DNA of 8,923 nucleotides, from NCBI GenBank assembly GCA_944385775.1, contig CALWYM010000081.1, positions 1 to 8,923 of the forward strand, in the 5' to 3' direction. The DNA comes from an uncultured Oscillospiraceae bacterium. GTDB taxonomy: Bacteria > Bacillota > Clostridia > Oscillospirales > Oscillospiraceae. A model generated the notes under the pieces. That model made no database searches, was not told the origin of the DNA, and worked only from the letters and a program-made list of their open reading frames with translations. The translations under genes were made by a program, and so were the position numbers. Below, piece by piece: positions 1-6,178 of the stretch. Numbering within the stretch: position 1 is the stretch's first letter; each line of letters opens with the position of its first letter.

Positions 1-50
1 CTTATCTCTCTCCTCTTTTTGTTCAGTTCTTAGGGTGCAAACCCTGAATA
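1..50 (+). other. 23S-5S rRNA internal spacer
   Basis: This sequence lies directly upstream of the 5S gene, so it should be the spacer between 23S and 5S of an rRNA operon that begins to the left of the window. It contains a small hairpin (32-36 paired with 41-45) closed by a GCAA tetraloop, a possible processing stem. No mature 23S sequence is recognisable here, so the 23S gene, if present, ends before base 1. No tRNA is seen in the spacer. Confidence 0.5.
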
Positions 51-167
<117 letters not shown>

Positions 168-172
168 CTTGA

Positions 173-209
173 AAAGGAGCCGTTTAAAAAACGGCTCCTT
201 TACTTTTTT
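173..209 (+). terminator. Intrinsic terminator of the rRNA operon
   Basis: A perfect 13-bp stem (173-185 with 189-201) with a three-base A loop is followed by AC and a run of six T. The hairpin starts six bases after the 5S end, so it should end rRNA transcription. Confidence 0.93.
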
Positions 210-263
210 CCTTTTTCCAATCTCAGGTATTCTTTACTAGCTAACAAATTTCATTTCATACTT

Positions 264-294
264 AAAGGGAGACAGCTAAAAGCCGTCTCCCTTT
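264..294. terminator. Hairpin between convergent units, likely bidirectional terminator
   Basis: A 10-bp stem (264-273 with 285-294) is extended past one mismatch by GCT/AGC around an AAA loop. It begins three bases after the stop of the minus-strand RHH gene, which fits a terminator for that gene. On the + side it is followed by a T-rich stretch and could serve as a back-up terminator for the rRNA operon. Neither T tract is perfect. The 54 bases between this hairpin and the rRNA terminator hold nothing I recognise. Confidence 0.7.
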
Positions 295-296
295 TG

Positions 297-554
297 TTAT
301 TTTCCATTTTTTCTTTTCCTTACCGCTTCCGAAAGGATAAACTCAATCTGACCGTTTACCGAACGGAAATCCTCCTCTGCCCAGGCGGCAACTTCCTCGT
401 ACAGGCTTGGTGCCAGCCGCAAAAGCACCTGTTTCCGGGCGTTTTCCTTTTGGTTGATAGCCTTTTCCCTACGGGAAATCTCCTGTTCCAGCTCCTTTAT
501 CCTCTCAAGGCGCTTTTGAAGAAGCTCCTCGCGGTCCTTATAGTCCTCATTCAT
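297..554 (-). CDS. Small coiled-coil / ribbon-helix-helix (Arc-like) protein
   Basis: The 85-aa product has two parts. Residues about 5-38 are highly charged and heptad-like, probably a coiled coil. Residues about 41-80 look like a ribbon-helix-helix unit: a short strand (KQVLLRL), helix A (about 49-61) and helix B starting near SVNGQIEFIL. RHH proteins of the Arc family bind DNA as dimers through the strand, so a DNA-binding role is plausible but not shown. The gene starts two bases after the stop of the SPFH gene and has no visible Shine-Dalgarno, which suggests translation coupled to that gene. From memory, a small protein with a similar RSVNGQIE core often follows this kind of SPFH gene in Firmicutes. 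Annotations calling such proteins antitoxins rest on fold alone; no toxin gene is beside it here. Its function is unknown. Confidence 0.85.
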   Translation of the reverse strand: MNEDYKDREELLQKRLERIKELEQEISRREKAINQKENARKQVLLRLAPSLYEEVAAWAEEDFRSVNGQIEFILSEAVRKRKNGK

Positions 555-556
555 AT

Positions 557-1597
557 TTAGTATATTGAGCCGCTGTTGACAACGGGCTGAGCGTCCCTGT
601 TTCCGCAGAGCACAACAAGCAGGTTAGATACCATCGCCGCCTTGCGCTCCTCGTCCAGCGTAACAATTTCGTCTTCCCCAAGCTTATCAATAGCCATCTT
701 TACCATTCCTACGGCTCCGTCGACTATTTTCTGACGTGCCGCGATTATGGCAGCTGCCCGCTGACGCTGAAGCATTGCCGCCGCAATCTCCTCTGCATAT
801 GCCAAGTGGGTTATACGCACTTCCTCAATTTCAAGCCCTGCCATGGAAACACGCTTTGACAGTTCATTTTTCATGCTCTCCGCAATCTCAACGGAACTGC
901 CCCGGAGGGTACGCTCATTTTTGCCGTCCCTGTCCTCGTCCTCCTCAAACAGGTCGTAGGGATAGAGCCTTGCAATGTTTCGCACGGTGGAATCCGCCTG
1001 AATTGAAAGATACTCCATATAGTTTTCCACCGCAAAGGCGGCTACCGTCGGGTCCTTTACCCGCCAAATTACAACTGCACCGATTATGATTGGATTTCCC
1101 ATTACGTCGTTGACTTTCTGGTTTCCGTTATTTAGTGTTTGTGTTTTCAGTGAAATTGACTTTGAGGCGCTTATGTAGACAGGCTGGGTCTGCTGTCCCT
1201 GAGCTGTCGTCTGGGGAGATGAGAGTGTTTTCCCGACTGCCGCGTTTTTCGCTGCGTTATATGTGGGACTAAAGCAGCTTGCAAAGGGGTTAATGTAATA
1301 GTACCCAGATTTTTTTATGGTGCCGTAGTACTTTCCGAACAGCGTAAACACCATCGCTTCGTTGGGACGTACAATTTTAAGCCCTCCAAAACTTATGGGT
1401 ATTACAATAAGCGCCATTATACTCGCCACTGATATAATCACTATCCCAGGTGCCAGCAGGGAGCCAGACGCCTCCGTCATTACTATGCCCACTGCAATAA
1501 GACCCAGCGACAAAAGCTCACAAATCAGCAGCACAATCAGCATTGCTACCCCGCTTTTCGCCCTAAGCTCCCGTTCCTCAATTTTGTACTCATCCAT
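557..1597 (-). CDS. SPFH (band 7/prohibitin-like) membrane protein
   Basis: The 346-aa product begins with a short charged N-terminus and two strong hydrophobic segments (about residues 17-40 and 49-70), so it should be anchored in the cytoplasmic membrane. An SPFH/band 7 domain covers about 73-280, with segments such as WRVKDP (178-183) and RITHLAYAEEIAAAMLQRQ (261-279), followed by an alpha-helical C-terminal tail. Members of the superfamily form oligomeric membrane scaffolds (stomatin, prohibitin, flotillin); the role of this subgroup is not known. A Gln/Thr/Ser-rich stretch near 125-140 interrupts the early SPFH region. The ATG has a GGAGGT site six bases upstream (1604-1609) and a good sigma-A promoter lies 56-84 bases before it. 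It forms a two-gene unit with the RHH gene. There is no adjacent NfeD-type protease gene, unlike many slipin operons. Confidence 0.9.
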   Translation of the reverse strand: MDEYKIEERELRAKSGVAMLIVLLICELLSLGLIAVGIVMTEASGSLLAPGIVIISVASIMALIVIPISFGGLKIVRPNEAMVFTLFGKYYGTIKKSGYYYINPFASCFSPTYNAAKNAAVGKTLSSPQTTAQGQQTQPVYISASKSISLKTQTLNNGNQKVNDVMGNPIIIGAVVIWRVKDPTVAAFAVENYMEYLSIQADSTVRNIARLYPYDLFEEDEDRDGKNERTLRGSSVEIAESMKNELSKRVSMAGLEIEEVRITHLAYAEEIAAAMLQRQRAAAIIAARQKIVDGAVGMVKMAIDKLGEDEIVTLDEERKAAMVSNLLVVLCGNRDAQPVVNSGSIY

Positions 1598-1652
1598 AGC
1601 TTTACCTCCATATTGAAATCATTGTGATATTATTTTGATATTGCCTACTTAG

Positions 1653-1681
1653 AGTATATGATAAGGGTAAAAATAAGTCAA
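1653..1681 (-). promoter_or_regulatory. Sigma-A promoter for the SPFH-RHH unit
   Basis: Read on the minus strand, TTGACT (1676-1681) and TATACT (1653-1658) are separated by exactly 17 bases. This is one mismatch from consensus in each box, and the expected start near 1646 lies upstream of the ribosome binding site at 1604-1609. It sits just past the ansA terminator, so the unit is transcribed separately. Confidence 0.8.
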
Positions 1682-1693
1682 GGAAAATTATAT

Positions 1694-1720
1694 AAAAAAG
1701 AGCAGGGGAAAACCCCTGCT
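1694..1720 (-). terminator. Intrinsic terminator after ansA
   Basis: A perfect 8-bp stem (1701-1708 with 1713-1720) with a four-base loop is followed on the minus strand by a run of six T at 1699-1694. It begins seven bases after the ansA stop codon and closes the sigG-ilvE-agcS-ansA run. Confidence 0.92.
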
Positions 1721-1727
1721 TTTAATT

Positions 1728-2726
1728 TTACATATGCTCGTTAATTTCACCGGCGAGATTTTTTGAAAAAATATCACGGACTCCGTAAAGGTGCTGGCAG
1801 TTTCCCAGCGCCCACATAAGCTTTGTGATTGCCGCCTCGGTGGTCATATCGTAGGACTGAATGGCGCCCTCCTCCAAAGCTTTCTGACCAGTCTGATAAA
1901 GGGCGAAATTGCTGCTCTCGTACAGGCACTGGCTGTTTACCACCACCGCCATGCCGCGCTGGGAGGCGGCGTGGAGCTTTTCGATAAGGTTTCTTCGGAT
2001 AAAGTGAAGTCCGCCGGAGCCGAAGGCCTCAATAACAAGACCCTTATAGTCCATATCCATCAGCATATCGAAAATAGCAGGGTCCAGACCGGGGGTGAGC
2101 TTCAGAAGAAAGACCTTGCGGCAGAGGCTGTCACGAAGGGCAAACTCATGGCTGATATTAGGAATAAATCTCTCCTCAAGGGAAAGACCTCCGCCGTTTA
2201 CCACACCAACAAGGGGATAATTAACGCTGTCAAAGGCGCCGAAGTCGGTGGTATGGGTTTTGACGCTGCGGCAGCCCAGCATTATTTTACGGTTAAACGC
2301 CAGAAAAACGCCCTTTTTTCCGCTGGCTGCCATGGCAAATGCGGTGCGGAGATTGTCAATGCCGTCGGAAAGGGGGTGCTCAATGGGAAGCTGAGCTCCG
2401 GTGAACACTACGGGAATGGGCACGCCGAGAAGCATATAGGTGACCATGGAGGCGGTGTAGGCCATGGTATCGGTACCGTGGCTTACCACAATGCCGTCAT
2501 AATTTTTAACCTCACTGTAAATGCTCCTTGCGATAAGCTGCCATTCCTCCGGCTGAATATTGGAGGAGTCAAGGTTTAAAATTCCCTTGACAGTAATGTT
2601 GTAAACTCTTTTCAGGGTGGGAAGATAGGAGAGTATGGGGTCCTTATCGCCGGCAGGGGCAAGCCCCTCCTCGGTGGGACGGGAGGAAATAGTGCCACCG
2701 GTAGTGAGAAGCAGTATATTTTTCAT
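1728..2726 (-). CDS. ansA: Type I L-asparaginase
   Basis: The enzyme hydrolyses L-asparagine to aspartate and ammonia, probably in the cytoplasm since no signal peptide is visible. The 332-aa length fits type I bacterial asparaginases. The N-terminal motif TTGGTI (residues 8-13) carries the catalytic Thr12; the second signature HGTDT (83-87) carries Thr85 and Asp86; Lys156 is placed to complete the catalytic set; and DSS at 53-55 matches the substrate-binding loop. The residue matches are by eye against the known family. The start ATG has a purine-rich stretch (AAGGAAAGAAG) upstream rather than a tight GGAGG. It follows agcS after 57 bases and has its own promoter overlapping the agcS stop. 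In context it may supply ammonia and aspartate. A glutaminase or GatD-type role is less likely at this length and with no gatE nearby. Confidence 0.93.
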   Translation of the reverse strand: MKNILLLTTGGTISSRPTEEGLAPAGDKDPILSYLPTLKRVYNITVKGILNLDSSNIQPEEWQLIARSIYSEVKNYDGIVVSHGTDTMAYTASMVTYMLLGVPIPVVFTGAQLPIEHPLSDGIDNLRTAFAMAASGKKGVFLAFNRKIMLGCRSVKTHTTDFGAFDSVNYPLVGVVNGGGLSLEERFIPNISHEFALRDSLCRKVFLLKLTPGLDPAIFDMLMDMDYKGLVIEAFGSGGLHFIRRNLIEKLHAASQRGMAVVVNSQCLYESSNFALYQTGQKALEEGAIQSYDMTTEAAITKLMWALGNCQHLYGVRDIFSKNLAGEINEHM

Positions 2727-2758
2727 GGGAAATTCTTCTTTCCTTAGTGATTTTTCAC

Positions 2759-2787
2759 ATTATAAATCAAAATTTGAAGATTTTCAA
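2759..2787 (-). promoter_or_regulatory. Sigma-A promoter for ansA overlapping the agcS stop
   Basis: On the minus strand TTGAAA (2782-2787) and a perfect TATAAT (2759-2764) are separated by 17 bases. The -35 box includes the TGA stop of agcS (2784-2786). The predicted start near 2752 leaves about 25 bases of leader before the ansA ATG. ansA can therefore be expressed alone as well as by read-through. Confidence 0.78.
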
Positions 2788-4157
2788 TAGCCTGCTTCAC
2801 GGGACACGTCTCTGTGGAGCCGGAAAAGGGCAAGGAGATTTGGCGTCACCATAAAATTGGAAAACAAATCGGAAACAGCCCATATTCCCTCCATCTCCGC
2901 CCCGGCGCCCATGTAGACGAAAATCAGGGACAGCAGCGTATAAAACCACACCGCCCGTCCTCCGGTAAGGTAGCTGAAATTGATTTTGCCGAAAATATTC
3001 CAGCCCAGAATTGAAAACCAGGAAAAGATGAAAAGGCTGATTCCGATAAATTTAGCGGAAAAATTCTGACCGAAATAGGGTGAAAGGGCAGATTCTGTAA
3101 GGTTTGCCGCGTTATAAAGCTCGGCTGAACTGCCAAAATAGCCCTTTTCCAACGGACCGCCGTGGGTATAAAGTACGGAGATAATCACAAGGGCGTTTAA
3201 GGTTAAAATCACAAAGGTATCGATAAAGACGCCAACCATTGCGGCGCAGCCCTGCTGATGGGGATTTTTGCACCGGGCAAGGGCGTGGGCGTGAGGCGTT
3301 GAGCCCATACCCGCCTCGTGGGAAAACAGTCCCCGTTTGACCCCTACGGTAAGGGACTTTTTAAGGGCAGAGCCCAAAGTACCTCCCAAAATGGCGTCAG
3401 GACGAAAGGCGTAGCGAAAGATAAGGGAAAAGGTCTGGGGGATTGTGGAAATCCTGGCGGCTAAGACGGCGGCAGTCAGGGCAGTGAACATAATTGCCGC
3501 GGCAGGCACAAGCTTTTCGGAAAGGCGACCAAGCCCCTTTTCACCGCCCGCAAGGGTCAGAGCGCAGAGGACAGTGAGGAAAAGCCCCGTCACCCGGGGC
3601 GGAATGTGAAAAGCCTGCTCTACCGCTTCCACGGCAGCGCCGGACTGGACCATAACGCCGAAAAATCCCAGCCCCATAACCATGGAAAGAGCGAAAAAGC
3701 CCCGGAGAAGTTTGCCGAACATACCGGGAAAGGCCTTTTTTATGTAGTAGACCGAGCCGCCGGCAAAGCCTTCCCCGGCGGGGATTTTTGTTTTCTGCGC
3801 CAGTACGGCTTCTGCGTATATTGTAGGCATACTTAAAAACGCTGTTACCCACATCCAGAAAACCGCACCCGGTCCGCCAATGAGAATGGCGCCTGCCGCA
3901 CCTACAATGTTTCCCACGCCTACCTGCGCTCCTACGGCAGCGGCCAGCGCCTGAAAGGAGCTTAGCCCTTCACCGGTATATTTCGGTCCCTTAATGGACT
4001 TTATCACGTCAGAAAAGCCCTCTTTCAGCCCTCTGAGCTGGACAAAGCCTGTTATTACCGTGAAAAATATTCCCGCCCCAAGAAGCATGACAGACAGAAA
4101 TCCGTCCGCCATGGCGGAATTTATCCTTTGTACCAGGGTAATTATACTCCCGGTCAT
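2784..4157 (-). CDS. Amino acid:cation symporter, AGCS family (alanine/glycine)
   Basis: This is a multi-spanning cytoplasmic membrane transporter of the alanine/glycine:cation symporter family, expected to import alanine or glycine with sodium or protons. The 457-aa length is typical. The family signature lies at about residues 80-103, with GVGNIVG followed by GGPGAVFWMW. A second conserved segment, RGLFSHEAGMGS, is at 275-286, and a GGSVYYIKK segment at 133-141. Many hydrophobic stretches, roughly ten or more, run the length of the protein. The ATG has a GGGAGGA site five bases upstream (4163-4169). It lies 28 bases after ilvE in the same direction with no terminator between, so the two are probably co-transcribed. 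Substrate and coupling ion cannot be fixed from sequence. The TGA stop lies inside the ansA promoter. Confidence 0.92.
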   Translation of the reverse strand: MTGSIITLVQRINSAMADGFLSVMLLGAGIFFTVITGFVQLRGLKEGFSDVIKSIKGPKYTGEGLSSFQALAAAVGAQVGVGNIVGAAGAILIGGPGAVFWMWVTAFLSMPTIYAEAVLAQKTKIPAGEGFAGGSVYYIKKAFPGMFGKLLRGFFALSMVMGLGFFGVMVQSGAAVEAVEQAFHIPPRVTGLFLTVLCALTLAGGEKGLGRLSEKLVPAAAIMFTALTAAVLAARISTIPQTFSLIFRYAFRPDAILGGTLGSALKKSLTVGVKRGLFSHEAGMGSTPHAHALARCKNPHQQGCAAMVGVFIDTFVILTLNALVIISVLYTHGGPLEKGYFGSSAELYNAANLTESALSPYFGQNFSAKFIGISLFIFSWFSILGWNIFGKINFSYLTGGRAVWFYTLLSLIFVYMGAGAEMEGIWAVSDLFSNFMVTPNLLALFRLHRDVSREAGY

Positions 4158-4185
4158 TGGCGTCCTCCCAGAAATTGGTTTGTAT

Positions 4186-5250
4186 TTACTTTACAGCAGT
4201 CATCCAGCCGAAGCTGTCGGGTTTTGTGCCCCACTGTATGCCTGTAAGCTCGTCGTAAAGCCGCGAAGTGAGCTGACCGATAGAGCCGTCGCCTACGGTA
4301 AGCACCTTACCCTCGTAGAAAAGCTCACCTACCGGTGAGACCACGGCGGCGGTGCCTGTGCCCCAGACCTCGGAAACATGACCTGAGGCTATGCCGGCGA
4401 CGATTTCGTCAACGGATACCTTTCTCTCCTCCACCGGAATACCCCAGCTGGAGGCTATACGGAGAATACTGTCTCTTGTAATGCCGGGCAGCACGCTGCC
4501 GGAAAGCTCCGGAGTCACAAGCTTATCGCCGATTTTGAACATAATATTCATGGAGCCCACTTCCTCAATATACTTGCGCTCCACGCCGTCAAGCCACAGG
4601 ACCTGGTCGCAGCGGTCAAGCTTTGCCTTTTCGGAGGCTCTGATGGAGCCGCCGTAGTTTCCGCCGCACTTTGCGCCGCCGGTGCCGCCGCGGACTGCAC
4701 GGACGTCACGCTCCTCAATGCCTATGCGGATTGGGGTAATACCGTTTTTATAGTAGCTGCCAGAGGGACTCATAATTATGCAAAGACGGTACGTGGCGCT
4801 TGCGTGAACGCCGAGGGCGCAGTCTGTTGCAATCATAAACGGACGTATGTATAAGCTGGCGTTTTCCTCCTCAGGCACCCAGCGGCTGTCCATTGAAACA
4901 AGCTTTTTAAGGGCGGAAAGGCAAAAATCAATGTCCACCTCCGGCATTGACATACGCAGGGCGGAATTGTTCAGCCTTTTGAAATTATCCTCCGGGCGGA
5001 AAAGCCACACAGAGCCGTCGCCGTGACGGTACGCCTTCAGTCCCTCGAAAATTTCCTGGGCGTAGTGGAACACCATGCAGGAGGGGTCAAGGCTCAGCGG
5101 ACCGTAGGGGAGGATTCTGGCGTCGTGCCAGCCTGTGCCCGCGGTGTAGTCCATTTCAAACATATAGTCGGTAAAATATTTGCCGAAGGGCAGCGGGTGC
5201 TCCGACGGCAGATCTTTCGGACAGTCTGTCTTAATTATTTCAAGGTCCAT
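4186..5250 (-). CDS. ilvE: Branched-chain amino acid aminotransferase
   Basis: A pyridoxal-phosphate enzyme of fold type IV that transfers the amino group between glutamate and the keto acids of leucine, isoleucine and valine, the last step of their synthesis and first of their breakdown. The 354-aa length fits the longer BCAT subgroup. The PLP lysine is Lys194 in GGAKCGGNYGGS; Glu230 in YIEEVGSMN fits the residue contacting the cofactor pyridine nitrogen; the phosphate-binding loop is GSVLPGITRDS (251-261); and the substrate-side segment FEGLKAYR is at 68-75. The start has AAGGAG at 5262-5267, 11 bases upstream and overlapping the last bases before the sigG stop. The 19-base gap from sigG and the 28-base gap to agcS suggest one run. 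Its glutamate donor would come from gdhA nearby. Confidence 0.95.
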   Translation of the reverse strand: MDLEIIKTDCPKDLPSEHPLPFGKYFTDYMFEMDYTAGTGWHDARILPYGPLSLDPSCMVFHYAQEIFEGLKAYRHGDGSVWLFRPEDNFKRLNNSALRMSMPEVDIDFCLSALKKLVSMDSRWVPEEENASLYIRPFMIATDCALGVHASATYRLCIIMSPSGSYYKNGITPIRIGIEERDVRAVRGGTGGAKCGGNYGGSIRASEKAKLDRCDQVLWLDGVERKYIEEVGSMNIMFKIGDKLVTPELSGSVLPGITRDSILRIASSWGIPVEERKVSVDEIVAGIASGHVSEVWGTGTAAVVSPVGELFYEGKVLTVGDGSIGQLTSRLYDELTGIQWGTKPDSFGWMTAVK

Positions 5251-5269
5251 TTTCAGTTTCGCTCCTTAC

Positions 5270-6040
5270 TTAAATGCTTTCTTTGATATGATTAACAGCG
5301 TTTTTCTCAAGCCGTGAAACCTGGGCCTGGCTTATTCCGATTTCCTTTGCCACCTGGACCTGGGTTTTGCCCTGGTAAAAACGCATATTCAGTATTTTCT
5401 TTTCCCTGTCGGAAAGACGGTCAATGGCTTCGCCGATGGCGATTTTCTGAAGCCAGCTTTCGTCTGTGTTTTTCGTGTCGCCAATCTGGTCCATGCCGCA
5501 AAGGGAATCGTCCCCGTCGGTATAAACAGGCTCGTAAAGGCTTACCGGGTCGGTAATGGCCTCCATTGCCATAACCACGTCCTCGCGCTTAAGATTAAGG
5601 GCTGCGGCAATCTCCTCCACAGTGGGCTCACGCTGGCTCTGGCTCTGAAGCTGCTCTTTCATGGAAAGCACCTTATATGCCGTGTCCCGGAGACTGCGAC
5701 TTACACGGATAGGTGAATTATCTCTGAGATAGCGGCGTATTTCCCCGATAATCATGGGAACGCCGTAGGTGCTGAACATAACGTTCATGGACAGGTCGAA
5801 GTTGTCAATGGCTTTCATAAGCCCGATACAGCCCACCTGAAAAATATCGTCGGCGCTTTCGCCCCGTGAGGTGAACCTGGCGATGACGCTGAGCACAAGC
5901 CGCAGGTTACTTTCGATAAGCTTGTTTCTCGCTTCCATGTCGCCGGACTGGGCACGGCGAAGCAGCTCCAGCGTCTCCTCGTTTTTTAAAACCGGAAGCT
6001 TTGAAGTGTTAACTCCGGCTATCTCAACTCGTCCCTGCAT
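5270..6040 (-). CDS. sigG: Sporulation sigma factor sigma-G
   Basis: The late forespore sigma factor of endospore formers, directing RNA polymerase to forespore genes after engulfment. The 256-aa protein aligns along its whole length with B. subtilis sigma-G as I remember it: the N-terminal block SKLPVLKNEE (13-22), region 2 with NLRLVLSVIARF (45-56), DIFQVGCIGLMKAIDNFDLS (65-84) and VPMIIGEIRRYLRDN (94-108), SRSLRD (114-119), and region 4.2 with GISQAQVSRLEK (235-246). This separates it from sigma-F, sigma-E and sigma-B. The ATG has GGGAGG at 6050-6055, nine bases upstream. It is not next to spoIIGA-sigE, the frequent arrangement, but leads into ilvE with a 19-base gap. The position equal to B. 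subtilis Asn45 is Glu43 here. A forespore-type promoter candidate lies upstream. Confidence 0.96.
   Translation of the reverse strand: MQGRVEIAGVNTSKLPVLKNEETLELLRRAQSGDMEARNKLIESNLRLVLSVIARFTSRGESADDIFQVGCIGLMKAIDNFDLSMNVMFSTYGVPMIIGEIRRYLRDNSPIRVSRSLRDTAYKVLSMKEQLQSQSQREPTVEEIAAALNLKREDVVMAMEAITDPVSLYEPVYTDGDDSLCGMDQIGDTKNTDESWLQKIAIGEAIDRLSDREKKILNMRFYQGKTQVQVAKEIGISQAQVSRLEKNAVNHIKESI
5283..5310 (-). promoter_or_regulatory. Weak candidate sigma-A promoter for ilvE inside the sigG 3' end
   Basis: On the minus strand TTGAGA (5305-5310) and TATCAA (5283-5288) are 16 bases apart. The -35 box has one mismatch and the -10 two. The predicted start, near 5276, lies upstream of the ilvE ribosome binding site. 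It would let ilvE be expressed in growing cells independently of sigG. This is a candidate only. Confidence 0.35.
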
Positions 6041-6056
6041 TATTTCCTGCCTCCCG

Positions 6057-6076
6057 TACTGTTACTAATAACAGTA
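6057..6076. repeat. 8-bp inverted repeat in the sigG upstream region
   Basis: TACTGTTA (6057-6064) and TAACAGTA (6069-6076) form a perfect inverted repeat around CTAA. It overlaps the -10 element of the candidate sigG promoter and the expected start site and lies two bases beyond the ribosome binding site. It lacks a T tract, so it is not a terminator. It could be an operator, or a leader hairpin if a transcript starts further upstream. Confidence 0.75.
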
Positions 6077-6100
6077 TGTCCCGGAGAGGTCAGTTTATGC
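6072..6100 (-). promoter_or_regulatory. Candidate sigma-F/sigma-G promoter for sigG
   Basis: On the minus strand GCATA (6096-6100) matches the -35 pattern of forespore promoters, and GGACATACTG (6072-6081) fits the sigma-F -10 pattern GGNNANAHTR at every position. The gap is 14 bases, about one less than the usual value as I recall it. In B. subtilis sigG is first read by sigma-F and then by sigma-G, so this is the expected promoter type. It is placed between the gdhA terminator and the sigG ribosome binding site. Confidence 0.6.
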
Positions 6101-6111
6101 AGGTTTTGATT

Positions 6112-6160
6112 CTTTTAAAAGATAAGGCGCCTTCCCACAGTATTTTCAGGAAAGCGCCTT
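6112..6160 (-). terminator. Probable intrinsic terminator after gdhA
   Basis: AAGGCGC (6124-6130) pairs with GCGCCTT (6154-6160). Past one mismatch, TTCC (6132-6135) pairs with GGAA (6149-6152), leaving a 13-base loop. On the minus strand the stem is followed by ATCTTTT, a short T tract. It starts 18 bases after the gdhA stop and separates gdhA from sigG. Confidence 0.72.
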
Positions 6161-6178
6161 TGCCTCGAAAATATTAAA

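Noticed and set aside
204..263. tRNA genes after the 5S
   Set aside because: The gap is short and AT-rich, and shows no cloverleaf, no TTCGA-type T loop and no CCA end.
297..554. Toxin-antitoxin system
   Set aside because: The RHH-like fold is typical of antitoxins, but the partner gene is an SPFH membrane protein and no toxin-sized gene is adjacent.
1791..2579. Long open frame (262 codons) on the + strand
   Set aside because: It lies wholly antisense to ansA, whose catalytic motifs are clear, and has no plausible ribosome binding site or family resemblance. It is a shadow of the real gene.
6057..6076. Terminator or leader hairpin for sigG
   Set aside because: There is no T tract on either strand, and with the predicted start only one arm would be in the RNA. 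I list it as an inverted repeat instead.
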